Origin: Loripinus fragilis
Taxonomy: Eukaryota; Mollusca; Bivalvia; Lucinida; Lucinidae
Direction of reading: 5' to 3'
DNA length: 64,000 bases
Assembly (NCBI GenBank): GCA_964019695.1
Contig: OZ026515.1
Location: 136,024,549-136,088,548, forward strand
Both the position numbers and the translations under genes were made by a program. The notes under the pieces are model-generated. The model did no database searches. It was not told the origin of the DNA and saw only the letters and a list, made by a program, of their open reading frames with translations. Position 1 is the first letter of the stretch; each line of letters opens with the position of its first letter. Shown here in pieces: positions 43,114 through 54,530 of the stretch.

Positions 43114-44779
43114 TACTTTAAATGCTTTTGGCGTCCTGGTCCATGCACGCTAAGCATTATATGCATTGTATAATGCTGATTTTGTATTGCGTATATACTC
43201 ACTACATAAAGAAACGCAACCATCACGCAATTTGAATAGCTTGCACAATTCCTCTAATTGGAGGGCACATGCTGAATCCTAAGACATTTTGTCACAACGG
43301 CGACTTTTTCTTTTTGCATGTACACAAAAAATGGCGTTCCAATTTCTTTTGTTAACAAATATTAAACATCGAGAAAAGATACTTTGTTATAAATTTGCAT
43401 ATGCTTTCCGAAAGTGCTTACAATATTCCTAGTAAATGCAAACACACACTGGGCATATAAGGATTGTCAATTTAACAATTGTTTTTTAGTTAAAATTGCT
43501 GGTTCATTTCTTTTTGGTGCCGTGGTTCATGGTACATGTTTATACATATGCGAAGCTCTTCGGGGCTGTTTCACGTTCATATCAATGCCAAAAGCGTAAA
43601 TCAATTCCCGGCAGGTAAGCGTAAATTTACTCCGCCTAGTTTTGGGAAGGAATGTAAACGCGGCATTGCCGTGAAGATGCTGCTGTAAAATTATAGCCCC
43701 GCTACCCTTAGTCCCACAGGTGCCGTAATTCCTAATGAAGAATGCGTAACCGGTATTTTTTTGTATCTTATGAGGGAGGGGGGAATTAAATATGCAGATA
43801 CTATTGGTCTGTCAATTTTATTTTGTCTACAGCAAAAAAAAGTATATAAAAGAGCATAAAAAGAAGCAAACATTAAGTTGGAATACCGACGCTCGGAATA
43901 GATCTTGGGCCGTTTGCGTGAGAGTCAGGTATCGTAGTCTCTACACCATTGCAGAAATTTTAATGAATTTGCTTATAAATTATTTCAAATCACATTACAT
44001 AATCCTGAATTATTTTGTTCATTTGTTTTTTTGATTCTCTTTAAGTTCCCAAAAGCCATTTTGAATTTTTCACAAACACTTCTGCTGTACTCATAATACA
44101 CTTAATTATTCGTTAAAGAAATACTGTAGCAAAAATTCGTTCTTTCCTGATGACATCATCACTACGTCATCAGATAAACCTAAATATATCATTCAGTATC
44201 CTCCCACGGCTTGGGAAAAGAACTATTTTTCACTTTCCCTTAAAAGCTTGATGTCGTGAGTAATAATTGAAATTAAAATAAAGATAACAACAGTTTTTAC
44301 TTAATATTCAGGACGTCGTTTTTTTTTTTCAGAAAATTTGTAAAATGCTGAAAACTTCCATGTGAGATTATGAAAAATCCAGCGCGATGACATATCCTTT
44401 TTATTTCATAAATTGACAGTCCATACATAAGATAAAGTGTATGCAAAGAATTAAAAAGTTTTTAACATGGGAAGTATTACCCACAACTGCCCTTAAATTA
44501 GTAGGCCTAAACCATGTAAACCAGATGAGAAATAGATCTAATCATAAACTAAACTGCGTGGACGATTCTCGACCCTTGGAACTTTAACTTACGAACATTC
44601 AAAAGGGAACATTTAATATCGTACAGAATGTTTGACAGTCTGCTGGCAGAAAATCTCAGCATGATAAACGCTTTTGATCCGGTTTTATAATAAGTTAAAC
44701 TTCTCTTTGAAACACGCTTAGGCTATTTTTGCGCGACGCGACGTTAACTTTAAGACGCATTTTCTCGAAATGACGTCGT
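43114..44779. other. No gene recognised
   Basis: Holds a lone TIR-like end CACTACATAAAGAAACGC at 43,200, related to the element at 14,863-16,073. Small frames at 43,414 and 43,792 have no domain. Confidence 0.35.
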
Positions 44780-44817
44780 CCACCCAACTCGTACCTTTTT
44801 GCGTGACGGGTCACATA

Positions 44818-45155
44818 TTTGTTCCTTAAAGAGTAGCCCATATAAGAGTTGAAGTAATTTTAAGGGCATTAATTTGAGAAAAGGCCTAAATTAAACTAGT
44901 AAACGCCATTTATATGACCAAAATACACAAAGGATCATTGACACTTGCTATTGGTAAATGCCTATGGTTTTCCGTAAAAATAAAAGTTTGTCAATCGTCC
45001 CTTTCTTCACCTTGAAGCTACCCTGACCTGAGTACTTTATGGCTGTGAAATCCGTTTTCAATATTAAATGCTTAAAAGATGTAAAATTTTGGGTAGAACA
45101 ATCAGTTTTACATTATACTATATGGAAATCCGAAAACATTTTTTAAAATATCATT
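44818..45155. other. No gene recognised
   Basis: AT-rich noncoding DNA. Confidence 0.35.
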
Positions 45156-45246
45156 CCCCCCCGTGTGCCAGCAAAAAATTTGGCATGTATATGTGTTACC
45201 GTATTTTACACATTGTATGGAAGTGGCTTGCTGGCACACGGGGGGG
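45156..45246. repeat. 91-bp hairpin with C7/G7 ends
   Basis: CCCCCCCGTGTGCCAGCAA (45,156-45,174) is perfectly reverse-complementary to TTGCTGGCACACGGGGGGG (45,228-45,246). Possibly a minimal TIR element. Confidence 0.8.
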
Positions 45247-46470
45247 AAAGATGTTCAGCAGCCCAAAAACCCGGGGCCTAAGCCCATAAAATGCCTTTTC
45301 TACCATATAAGAAATTACTGACAGTGATGAAGTTCTCTAGAACCAACCTCCTAAATTGCTTTGTATTATGTGCTAGTTTGATATAAAATACTTGAATATT
45401 AAAAGTACGATTAGCAAGGTTTAATGCATTTTTCATAAGAAAAAATCTCACTGTTATTAAATGACACATTCTTTTGCAAACGTCCTGTACTTATCTATTT
45501 GCATGCTAGGGAATTGTTCATGTTTTTAGTTTCGTCTGCTGACTTTCTTCAAAATTAAGTTTTTAAAAATAAACCACCCAGGACCACCATCGGAAGATCA
45601 AACAGATTGGATCCAGATCAAGACCGACATTCTGTTGGTCTTCATCTGGGTCCAAACTGTTTGCAAAAGGCTATTGGCAGATAGCAAAATTATCTACTGG
45701 CATGCAAAGAGTTATAACAGGTAAATACTTTAGTGTTCAATATATTGTCTTATATCGGGATGTACATGTATATATATACCATAAATATTCGGACACTTTA
45801 AATACATTTAACATGCTATGCCCTTTAAACAAAGCAAAAGTAAGTAATATTCAAAGGATCTAGTTAGAATCAGTTTTACTTTCCAATGCTAAATGGGACA
45901 CTTTCTTTCCTTCAAAAGTATTTATTTCTTTTGTTGAGCTTTCATTTTTGTATTATTTACGGTACATGTAGTCAAAAATGTACAGGTAACTTTTAAATTA
46001 TCTCCCCAAAATCATTTTATTACAAAACATATTTTGTTTTTAAAACATTTTCATCAATAATCGTGATCCGTTGATACTCTGCATATGGTATTTTCAACAG
46101 ATATCACCATGCCTACCAAATAATCAAGAAAACGTGCAGAAATCACTTTTTAAAGCACTTTTTATTTTCATGAAATTTCAGACCCCCTCCCCTTTCTACC
46201 CGCCATAGCTCTCGAGTGCGTAGGAATTTTGAAAATATTTTGCTAGCTTGCTCTTGCCATTAGATTCACCTATTGCACTGATACTACATGCACCACACCA
46301 GAAGCTCAAAAGCAGCGTTCTAGGAATCAGAAAAATAGGCGTATAAGGCCCAAACCGTCAATGATCCTTTGCACCCTGTGTATTTTTCTCATAGTAAATA
46401 TGAACACGGCTTAAGATGAAGATATTTATGCGCATATCAATCAAGATGGCCATGAGGAAATACAATAATT
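45247..46470. other. No gene recognised
   Basis: 45,530-45,715 contains a MITE-like piece (TTCGTCTGCTGACTTTC, GGGTCCAAACTGTTTGC) of the 7,158-type family. Otherwise AT-rich noncoding DNA. Confidence 0.4.
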
Positions 46471-46707
46471 GAGCCAATGCATGAAGTTTCCAACAATGTG
46501 GTATGTGCGACCAGCAAAGCCTCAGATCAGCCTGCGCATACGCGCAGTCTGATCAGAGCCTTTGCTAGTCGCTTGAGTATTTTATGTGCATTAAGCTACT
46601 GACTGAAAACCATTTGGCGGTTCTAAGCTTAAAAGGAGGCTGCACAGGCTCGTCTGAGTCAACACTTCTCAAAATGCCACATTGTTGGAAATCACATGTC
46701 GCGGCTC
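46471..46707. mobile_element. GAGCC-ended MITE, copy 1
   Basis: Ends GAGCCAATGCATGAAGTTTC and GAGCCGCGACATGTGATTTC (read inward from the right), each followed by CAACAATGTGG. Internal GCCTGCGCATACGCGCAGTC palindrome. Same family as 49,488 and 54,971. Confidence 0.8.
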
Positions 46708-47890
46708 ATATTTATGCGCATATCAATCAGGATGGCATTGAGGAAATACAATTAAAAGCTTTATGAATCATACTCTAAAAGTCATGATAGTAAAGACAAT
46801 ATCTAATGATCAATTGAATAATTCATGGGGAAGCTATGAAAACATTTTCCAGGAAATTCAATCATCCTTGCCTGTCAAAAACAGGTATAATAATTGTAAA
46901 TACTGCAATAACAGCTAATGGTATGGTTTCTCAGAAAATAAAACGGCTGTCAGTAACAGTCATGTATGAGTATTTCCGCATATTGAATAATAATGTGTCT
47001 GGTTAGGGTGACATATATACGTAATAAGTTCAGTAGATGTCGACCAGACCACTTATGTTATTTTCTCGTAGCAGCGACCAAGTACTGTCTTATGGCTGAC
47101 TTGGAAACCTTTCAATCCTTTAAAATGTGCTAAGCTGGTTGGTACAGAGTTGCAAATTACTGATGCTGCGTCATGGGTTTTTGGATATTACAAATAAACA
47201 AACTTTTGGAACATAAATGTTTTCTATTTATTATGAATAAAATAATTGATGTACCCGACATTTTTGTGCCCATCGTGCAATTTTATTGCAAGTTTAACAT
47301 ATTTTCATAACATAGCGACCGATCATTGTGTGTGTATGTGCCTGTGTGCGTGTTTGTGTAGCCACAGACCTTTAAATGCAAAAATGTAAAAAGGCAGTGA
47401 CTGACTCAGAAAAGTGGATGAAAGCAAATGGCTGTATGCAAGAGTAAAATGGTTCTTGTTTGGTCAATAATAAACATACGGAAAACAAATCATATTTATC
47501 ATTAGACAGAAATGTTTGAAACAACATCTCACTGCTTTTGTTGATTTAGTTTACAGGTGTGGCTAAAAAAATGGACATTGTTTCGATGAAATGTTCCTCC
47601 CATGCAGGGTGCCCGCCGTCAGGGTCTCGACCAAAAAGTGGTAATGATGGCGGTCCCCAGAGTAGCTTATTTTTGTTGTTTATTGATTAAATTAGGTCGT
47701 ATCTGTAATTATATGGTAGGCACGTTGTGGGGACCACGGCTGGCTTACGAGGGCCAGTAAAAAATAAATTGGAGTTGGTTAATATCTTTTGACTAAGTTG
47801 GCACTATTGACTCAAACTTGGTGCGTATATGAAATGAACCTTCTCGCTGCATTGTATATAAAAGTTGATGTCTTATCATTTTAAGGTGTT
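46708..47890. other. No gene recognised
   Basis: AT-rich, with an imperfect GT-rich patch near 47,325-47,360. Confidence 0.4.
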
Positions 47891-48144
47891 GTTGCTAGGT
47901 AACCGAATACAGTATCTCAGAAATGTGCGTCCGAGCTGACGATATTTTTGACAAAGCAGCTCAAATCTATAACAGTATAATATGGGACCTTTTATCTCGC
48001 CATTTGTATCATACAATGTGTAAGCGATATATTTAAGAAGCGTTGCAGCAAAAATTTCAACTTATGTAAGTTTCGTTGCCTAGCAACCAAAATTGGTGGA
48101 ATTTCTTTTTGACAAATATTGGCATATTTTGTTGCCATGGCAAC
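47891..48144. promoter_or_regulatory. Cluster of three X-box (RFX-type) palindromes
   Basis: GTTGCTAGGTAAC (47,891), GTTGCCTAGCAAC (48,075) and GTTGCCATGGCAAC (48,131) all fit the RFX pattern GTNRCC(0-3)RGYAAC or vary by one base. No gene start is recognised next to them; an 81-codon frame from 48,076 has hydrophobic C-terminal residues but no domain. They may belong to an old repeat. Confidence 0.3.
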
Positions 48145-48539
48145 AGTTTATTGCATAGGATATTAAAGATGCCGGTATTCATTCAGATATTAAAAGAAAT
48201 GACTCAACACAATGAAGAAATAACAGGATATGATACTTATGGAATCATTTTTATTCTGGAATGCATCGTAATCGTTTGGTGGGGTATTGTTGTTGGTAAA
48301 ACTTTGCGAAAGTTGATTTAACATCCCTTTTATTTGCAGAATAAAACTCAAATGCCTCAATTAAAGTTGATACATTTAGCAAAAATATATCCAAACACTC
48401 TATTTGCAACAAGTGCACAATTTGATGTCGCTAAATTTTGTATTAACTTTCCATGACAACGCTTTTATCAAGCATGAACACATGATGTTAGATGCTTAAT
48501 AACAGCAATCTATACTTTGCATGATTTTGTATATTGCAG
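48145..48539. other. No gene recognised
   Basis: AT-rich noncoding DNA. Confidence 0.35.
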
Positions 48540-48735
48540 GGAGCGCAGTGGCTCAGTGGTAGAGTGCTTGACTCGAGACCAAGAGGCCGCGGGTTCGAGC
48601 CTCACCGGCGTCACTGCGTTGTGGTCCTTGAGCATGACACATTTATCCTAGCTTAGGACTGGTTCAACCCAGGAAGACCCGTCCCTGTTTAACTGAAAGA
48701 GTGTTGATGGGACGTAAAGAATCAAATCAAACAAA
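48540..48735 (+). mobile_element. tRNA-derived SINE, copy 4 (best preserved)
   Basis: GGAGCGCAGTGGCTCAGTGG, GCGGGTTCGAGCCTCACCGG, GGTTCAACCCAGGAAGACCC and GATGGGACGTAAAGAATCAA; both Pol III boxes look intact. Confidence 0.93.
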
Positions 48736-48807
48736 ATTTGTATATTGCATATATTGAGACAGGACAGTTCATTACATACATGTGCCAAATTTGACTAGTT
48801 TTGATTG

Positions 48808-49000
48808 TTTGGTTTGGTTCTTTACGTCCCAGTCAACAGTTTTTCAGTCATAGTTGGACGGGTCTTCCTAGGTTTAACAAGTTCTAAGTAGAGGATAAAA
48901 AGTTTAGCTCAAGGACACAACGCAGCGCCTCCGATGAGGCCCCAAACCCACAGCCCTCGATCCCGAATTGAGCACTCTACCACTGAGCCACCAGGCTCCT
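48808..49000 (-). mobile_element. tRNA-derived SINE, copy 5 (diverged)
   Basis: Plus strand shows GGTTCTTTACGTCCCAGTCA, GGACGGGTCTTCCTAGG and GCACTCTACCACTGAGCCAC; the B box is mutated (GGCCCCAAACCC). It faces copy 4 across 70 bases. Confidence 0.88.
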
Positions 49001-49156
49001 CAAAATTTGATTATTGTATGTTAGTTAGCCTGAGTATGAGATATATATCAACTCTCAGTATAATGAATATATATGGAAAACCATTTACAGGTCTTGACCA
49101 AATATAGGCAACACATTTTACAATTAAGCTCCCTATTTTTCTTCAATATCTGGGCA

Positions 49157-49372
49157 TCGTCGCGAGTAAACCTGTCTTCGGGGTGTTCGATCAGGCCATA
49201 CCCATCTACAGAGACTAGCTAGGAGGTTGAAAGTTCGCTTGTAGCAAGTTTGGGTATTATACTTATCAACTAAGTGAATAACAAATGCGCTGATCAGACT
49301 GCGCGGATGCGCGACTGGTCTGTGCCTTTAATGTTCGCAAACCCAGAAGACAGATTTTTGTCGCGTAAAGAC
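49157..49372. mobile_element. GTCGCGA-ended MITE, full copy
   Basis: CGTCGCGAGTAAACCTGTCT and CGCGACAAAAATCTGTCTTC (read inward from the right) are inverted; TTCGGGGTGTTCG pairs with CGCAAACCCAGAA. Half copies lie at 61,503 and 63,090. Confidence 0.65.
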
Positions 49373-49487
49373 CCAATTCTAAAACCAGCAATGTTTCGAG
49401 AGGATTATTTTAGCTTGCGATGCGATATCTACTTTTTTAATTATCAAATAGTGACCTGTAAGTTGAATTCGAACTGCTTATCAAATT

Positions 49488-49723
49488 AGCCGTGTTATGG
49501 GATTTCCAACAATGTGGTATGTGCAACCAGCAAAGGCTCAGACCAGCCTGCGCATACGCACAGCCTGATCAGAGACTTTGATAGTCGCTTCAATATTCTA
49601 TGTATGTTAGGCTACTGACTGTACACCATTTGGTGTTTCTAAGCTTAAAAGGAGTCTGCACAGGCTGGTCTGAGTCTACACTTGTCAAAATGCCATATTG
49701 TTGGAAATCATATGTCGCGGCTC
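49488..49723. mobile_element. GAGCC-ended MITE, copy 2
   Basis: AGCCGTGTTATGGGATTTCC and GAGCCGCGACATATGATTTC as inverted ends; the middle is about 85 percent like copy 1 by eye. Confidence 0.8.
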
Positions 49724-50339
49724 AAATATATTGCAACATTCAATAGTTTAATTCCTGATAGGGGCCAGTGCACGATATTTCGGTACGTACTTATCGCATC
49801 AGGGAGCAGCAAGGCACAGACTCAACAATGCCTTCGCTTTTTGCATACACATTGTATGAATGTAGATGAAGGCTTGCTGATGTCTACGATAGTTTCTTAA
49901 TGCGACATCCTGGGTGTTTATTAGAGGCATTTGCGCATTTGCGATAAACACCGAAATTTCATTCACTTGCCCATATTATATGGATCAACACTGTCTAGGT
50001 ATGTGGCATAAACAGCATATATTTCAAATTAGAAACTGGAATTATATTCATTAATAAAACTAGGGATTGAAGGGTTAAAAGCTCATTACATTGATAATGC
50101 TTTGAAGACCTTGTTAATGTCATTGGTTTACCAGATGATTCGATCGTGACTTTGAAATCAATTTGTTCAAACTAATTATTTGAGTAATTAAATCTCTTGC
50201 ATGCCCTCGTATCGTGACATTCTGTACACTTAGATAGTCCATATTGTCTGGACCAGATTTAGAAATAGGTAAAGTCGGGAGGATTAATTCCGAATTGAAG
50301 CTGTCGGTCCGAATATAATTTACCTGCCAGTATAGGGTC
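49724..50339. other. No gene recognised
   Basis: AT-rich; a 96-codon minus-strand frame (50,120-50,410) has no domain. Confidence 0.35.
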
Positions 50340-50344
50340 ATACT

Positions 50345-50440
50345 AAATACCGCAAGGTAGCACAAGGTACCGCAAGGTAGATAATAATAACATAAGCTAC
50401 CTTGTGCCACCTTACGGTAGCTTGTTCACCTCGTGCTACC
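50345..50440. repeat. GGTAGC-rich imperfect hairpin
   Basis: CCGCAAGGTAGCACAAGGTA at 50,350 is nearly the inverse of TACCTTGTGCCACCTTACGG at 50,397, with further CAAGGTA/TACCT repeats. Confidence 0.65.
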
Positions 50441-50910
50441 TACTGGGTGAAACCCCGTAATTCTTTAAACAACATTGTGTGAAGAGATTGTAGAACCTAG
50501 GGAATATAAGATAAATGAAAGGTTGATATTATCAACAATGCTGTACATGTGGTACATTATGGTAGGTACCCAACTTTAATTTGATACGACCCTAGGCGAC
50601 AAAGTTAAACCTTCGATGCAGCCATATATAAGATTGAAACAGTCATCAATAGTCAAACATCACAAGAAAGATGGTTATGGAGAGTCAAATTGTGTTTTTT
50701 GTGAGAAATCTCTTAAAGAGTGTAAAACTATACCAAAAGGGCTGTGACACTACTCGTATCAACCAAGCAAGTGAGAAAAAAGGTGAAAGCTGTGAAGTGA
50801 GAGAAGGTGATAGAGCCCATAAAGAATACAGGAAAACATACACAGAAAAGAATATAGTATGATAATAGACAAAAGAGTAAATAAATCTGATAAAGTAAGG
50901 TAGGGAAGGA

Positions 50911-51097
50911 TGCAAAGATCAGGAATCAATACAATCAAGAAACATGCCTGGCCCAGAGCACCATATGGGAAAGTGAAAAAACACAAGAAATATAGCATAC
51001 AAGAGAGCAAAGAAATCATAAGGCTGCAAAAAATAAACATGGCAGTACCGCAACAACAAATACAAATAGCAAAATTGATCCACAAAAGAAAATCTTG
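50911..51097 (-). mobile_element. RepB SINE-like repeat in the pseudogene
   Basis: TGCAAAGATCAGGAATCAAT at the left and GATCCACAAAAGAAAATC at the right match 29,770-29,912 in reverse. Confidence 0.7.
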
Positions 51098-52000
51098 GTT
51101 TGAGATTTTGATCGGCAGTCTTCTGCTATGACACTAATTGTTTATTTGGCTGCACAACTATTCAAGAACGTATGTTTAAAGCAGAATCACAAAGGCCAGA
51201 GAAACATCTTGCATACAAAGTATGATCACATTTCGCCCAACAACAATTAAAAGCAAAATGCTTAGAGAGGAAAAACATTTGGGGAAATAAGGTCCTTACT
51301 CGCATAGAGTACTCAAGATACTTAGTGCCTCTAACAGCGTATACCACCAAAGTTATAGCATTAAGTTTAGATTTGAGAGAGACCCAGATGAAGATTGTTT
51401 AAACCCGTTGCCATGAAGAGAAACACTGTATCTGATCGAATTTAGACCCATTTAGTTTCAAACACATGAAAGGGAGATTGTTTGATCATTATGATGAAAG
51501 AGTTATAATTACTGAAGTGAAGGGCAAGCAAAACATAATCACTCTTAGAAGTACTGTTTCTAACATACTAAAGCAATTTTAAAGTTTGCCTTATTCGGAA
51601 TATCCTGAAATACAAAAGTTTAGAGTTATTGAAACTGCATCAAATCTAATAAAAACTGCTATAAAGGCAGTAGAGACTAGAAAAGATGTATACCACTCTG
51701 CTGAAGCTATACCGACTCCTGAAAAATGTTTAGCGCATTTGTCAGAGTCTTTGAATATACTACTTATGAAGATGTTTGTTGGTAAGAACACTCCATTTAA
51801 ACGCGCAGCTATCGGTCATGCCATCATGCAAGCAGTGAGACCAAGAGCTGTCATTGCCCCCTTCAAATATCTCTTGGTGAGCAATAGTTCTTAGAATGTG
51901 GGTCCAGATTTCTCATAGAACATTACACGAACTTGGTTTCTGTTCATCTTATCAAGAAGTTCAGAAGCATCAGCAAAGTGCTGCTGTTTCAAAACCTCTT

Positions 52001-52734
52001 AGTTTAAACATATTTTATTTCAACTTGGTAAGATACACATGCAAATATATACAAGCTACATCATGTAAAAGGATTAGAACGAAAGCTGGAAGCTTATGTT
52101 ATTCTTCTCCTAGCAATAATCAGATGTAAATATAATGGCGTTGTTTTTAAGCTGTTGAAATATAATACTTTAACACAATCTTACTTGTTACGTCAACATA
52201 CCTTTGCGCCAAGTATGTGTATGTTACGTCTTCATAAATGGCACTGTTATTGTGCTGTTGCTCTCTTTTAATTAACACATACATTATGTGCACTATTGAG
52301 CACTTCGTTATGGCGATCTGAAATTTTAGCAGGTCTAATCATTCTATTTGGTGCAAAGGTCTGTTAACGTAATGTGAAAATGTAGAACAGAAAAAATACT
52401 TTATAACAAAAATCACTGAATAGAGAGGGAAAATGCAAGCTAGTAGTTTGTTAATGTTGATTTCAACGTTAGAAATTGTATAATGTCAGAAATGCACTAA
52501 ATGTTTCTATGAAAATTGAATACTTAAAAAAAAAGAAAAAAATGATGATGAATGAGTAGACTTGGGGCACGAATCTGAAACCTTGTAACATCTTTCCTAC
52601 TTTTCGTTTTTATACTTCTATGTGATAGGTGTTGTTTTAAAATCGTTTGGTGTTAACAATATATGTTTGCACAGCTTCAAAAATTTCGATGTTTATGTTC
52701 ATAGGGAGCGAGTTGTTACCAAATAGGAGAGTCC
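52001..52734. other. Insertion or intron inside the 50.6-kb pseudogene
   Basis: AAACCTCTT at 51,992-52,000 is repeated at 52,735-52,743, and the peptide SKPL is encoded at both joints, so about 740 bases appear inserted with a 9-bp duplication. The ends (AGTTTAAAC / GGAGAGTCC) are not inverted repeats. An intron is a less likely alternative. Confidence 0.45.
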
Positions 52735-53070
52735 AAACCTCTTGAGACTGCTGGCTTAATGCAGGATCAGTTTCTACAGCTTGTGGCAGACAATATAGAT
52801 CACAATACTCAAAATCTTGATCGTCTCAACACATTACATAGTATTGGTATGATATCAGCTGTCACTCCTGGTATTTAATGTACATCAAGAATAATCCCCA
52901 TGAAGCAGTAACAGCTAAGCATGATGTAGCCGTTGCCAAAGTAGACATTCACTTTTACAAGAATGTAGAAATGTGCAATATTTAATATGAAAAACTTCCA
53001 GAAATTGGCAAAGATGATCATTCCAGGAACACTGATATTTTGGAACCTAGCATGGCTGCTTCACCATAAA

Positions 53071-53696
53071 ACGCCATTTTCGCCAACATTCGATTTATTT
53101 TTTTCCTTGGGACTTTTTTCTGTGCATGCTTAGCATTTGTCCTAGCCATTTTAAAGGGTTTCATTTCTGTTCGAATTTTGTCCCGGTCAAACTGTACTGG
53201 GACTGGACTAATAGCTGAAGATTGACTTATAAGCTTTTATTAGGATATATAAAGACCAAGCTTCCCTCTTTTGCTTATTTTGTTTCATTTGCCTCTGTAC
53301 TGCCAATGCTGTCAACGTTGTGAATTCGAACACGTTTGAAAAACATTTCATTTGCATTTCTAAATATGTTTGATTTGTTACAAGGCAATGTTGTTGTAAA
53401 CGAAAACAAGTGCATCTGAGAAAGCAGGCAAAATTGATGTTTATTCGTAAACGTTTACGCGTGTTTGGGGCATTTATAATACGTTGGAAACGTTCCAGAT
53501 TTCAGACTTTAATCTGTTTTACTACGTCAGTAGTAATGGGTGTCACTCTTGGACTCCCGGTCCCCAGAGTGACATCGATTACTATTTACATCAAATATGT
53601 TTTATTAGATCTGTAAAGGCAACAAAACGAAACAAAACTGAATTGGTTGGCTTCTCTAGAAGTGCATCTGAATTGTCAGGTTAAAATTTGATTACG
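53071..53696. other. No gene recognised
   Basis: Contains CGTAAACGTTTACG (53,447), an 14-base palindrome, and GGTGTCACTCTTGG / CCCCAGAGTGACATC (53,539-53,577), a small hairpin. Short frames without a domain. Confidence 0.35.
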
Positions 53697-54220
53697 GTGA
53701 AGGCCCCGACATTGCGTACTTAAGCATTGTAACCTCCGTTGGCTATAATAAGAAAGAAACACACTTGAAAAATTGTTCACAGCTAAATAAAGTAATTATC
53801 ATACTTTATTTACATAAAGTTCAAAAAATAAAAAATATTTTCTTAATCTCTAGCAACTTTGATTTGAATTGCACAACCCCCCTGTTTTAGGATAACAAAA
53901 ATAGTCCCCTAACATTGCGCACTTTCTGCAAAAAAATCAATAACTTCTCTTTGATGAATAACTTTTACAAAATTTGCTTCATCAATAGCTTGATTTGAAG
54001 CCTTGGTCATTTGAAATTACGGTCAGAAAGTTCCAATTCTTGCCAAAATCCACTCCTGCTCAGCAGTGAAAGCATAAAATGATTTTTTTTGCTTTTTTTC
54101 TCTTTCCAAAAGCAATCAGATATTAAATAACCCAAAAAGATTTGATCTGATTAAATGCGGCATAGTCACTTGGGCTAGTGCGCATGTTAGGGGCCGCGGA
54201 ATGTTAGGGGACGTCACTCT
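53697..54220. mobile_element. TIR element with repeated CCCCTAACATT ends
   Basis: GTGAAGGCCCCGACATTGCG at the left resembles GTGACGTCCCCTAACATTCC read inward from the right; inner copies AGTCCCCTAACATTGCGCAC (53,902) and GTGCGCATGTTAGGGG (54,178) form a second inverted pair. No coding frame. Confidence 0.5.
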
Positions 54221-54314
54221 ACATACTTGTGTAGAAACTAGTACTCCACCTTTCACTGATCTTTTATGTGTAAAATGAATACCGAGTATTTGTTATTTTA
54301 TTTCCAGAGAGTGT

Positions 54315-54440
54315 GTGCGTTTGTGTTTAGCGTACCACCAATAGCTAAGGTCATATGGGAACGGGGCCACAGCTTAAAGTCTTATCCGACAGACTGGAGA
54401 AGCCGGGGATCGAACCTGGGACACCTGGGTAGGAGGTGAG
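54315..54440 (-). mobile_element. tRNA-like SINE fragment, third family
   Basis: Minus strand: GATAAACCACTCACCTCCTA followed by CAGGTTCGATCCCCGGC (B box) and CTCCAGTCTGTCGGATAAG. The A-box half is only partly present, so it is truncated at its 5' end. Confidence 0.5.
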
Positions 54441-54530
54441 TGGTTTATCTTCTACAACATACATGTATATGGGATATTTCATGATGCTATCTAACTTTAC
54501 TTTCAGAGATATGAGATAATAAAGATTAAT

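Larger units (their letters stand above)
37147..44817. mobile_element. Possible 7.7-kb element bounded by a 37-bp TIR pair
   Basis: TGTGACCCGTCACGCGAAAA (37,147) and TGTGACCCGTCACGCAAAAA (read inward from 44,817) continue together through GG(G/T)ACGAGTTGGGTG. Both outer flanks could supply a TA duplication. Homology stops after about 37 bases and no transposase is seen inside, so two separate MITE remnants in opposite orientation are as likely as one large element. Confidence 0.4.
50660..53070 (+). pseudogene. Decayed member of an unnamed multi-copy invertebrate protein family
   Basis: In order: a CxxC start (CVFCEKSLK, about 50,690), ASEKKGESCEVREGDRAHKE (50,760), a second zinc-binding-like block ending WGNKVLTRIEYSRYLVPLTA (51,285), FRVIETASNLIKTAIKAVET (51,615), FKRAAIGHAIMQAVRPRAVI (51,797), LHELGFCSSYQEVQKHQQSA (51,925), VADNIDHNTQNLDRLNTLHS and IGMISAVTPG (52,780-52,870), and KVDIHFYKN plus YEKLPEIGKDDHSRNTDILE to 53,070. 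I recall similar ADN-DHN...GM-I-AVTPG proteins repeated in mollusc and coral genomes, but know no name or function. Several frameshifts and stops; a RepB copy (50,911) and a 0.74-kb insertion (52,001) break it. Confidence 0.55.

Noticed and set aside
48540..48620. tRNA gene
   Set aside because: A and B boxes are present but the acceptor stem and anticodon arm do not fold as a tRNA and a SINE body follows; same for 3,320-3,401, 10,800-10,887, 41,592-41,670 and 48,930-49,000.
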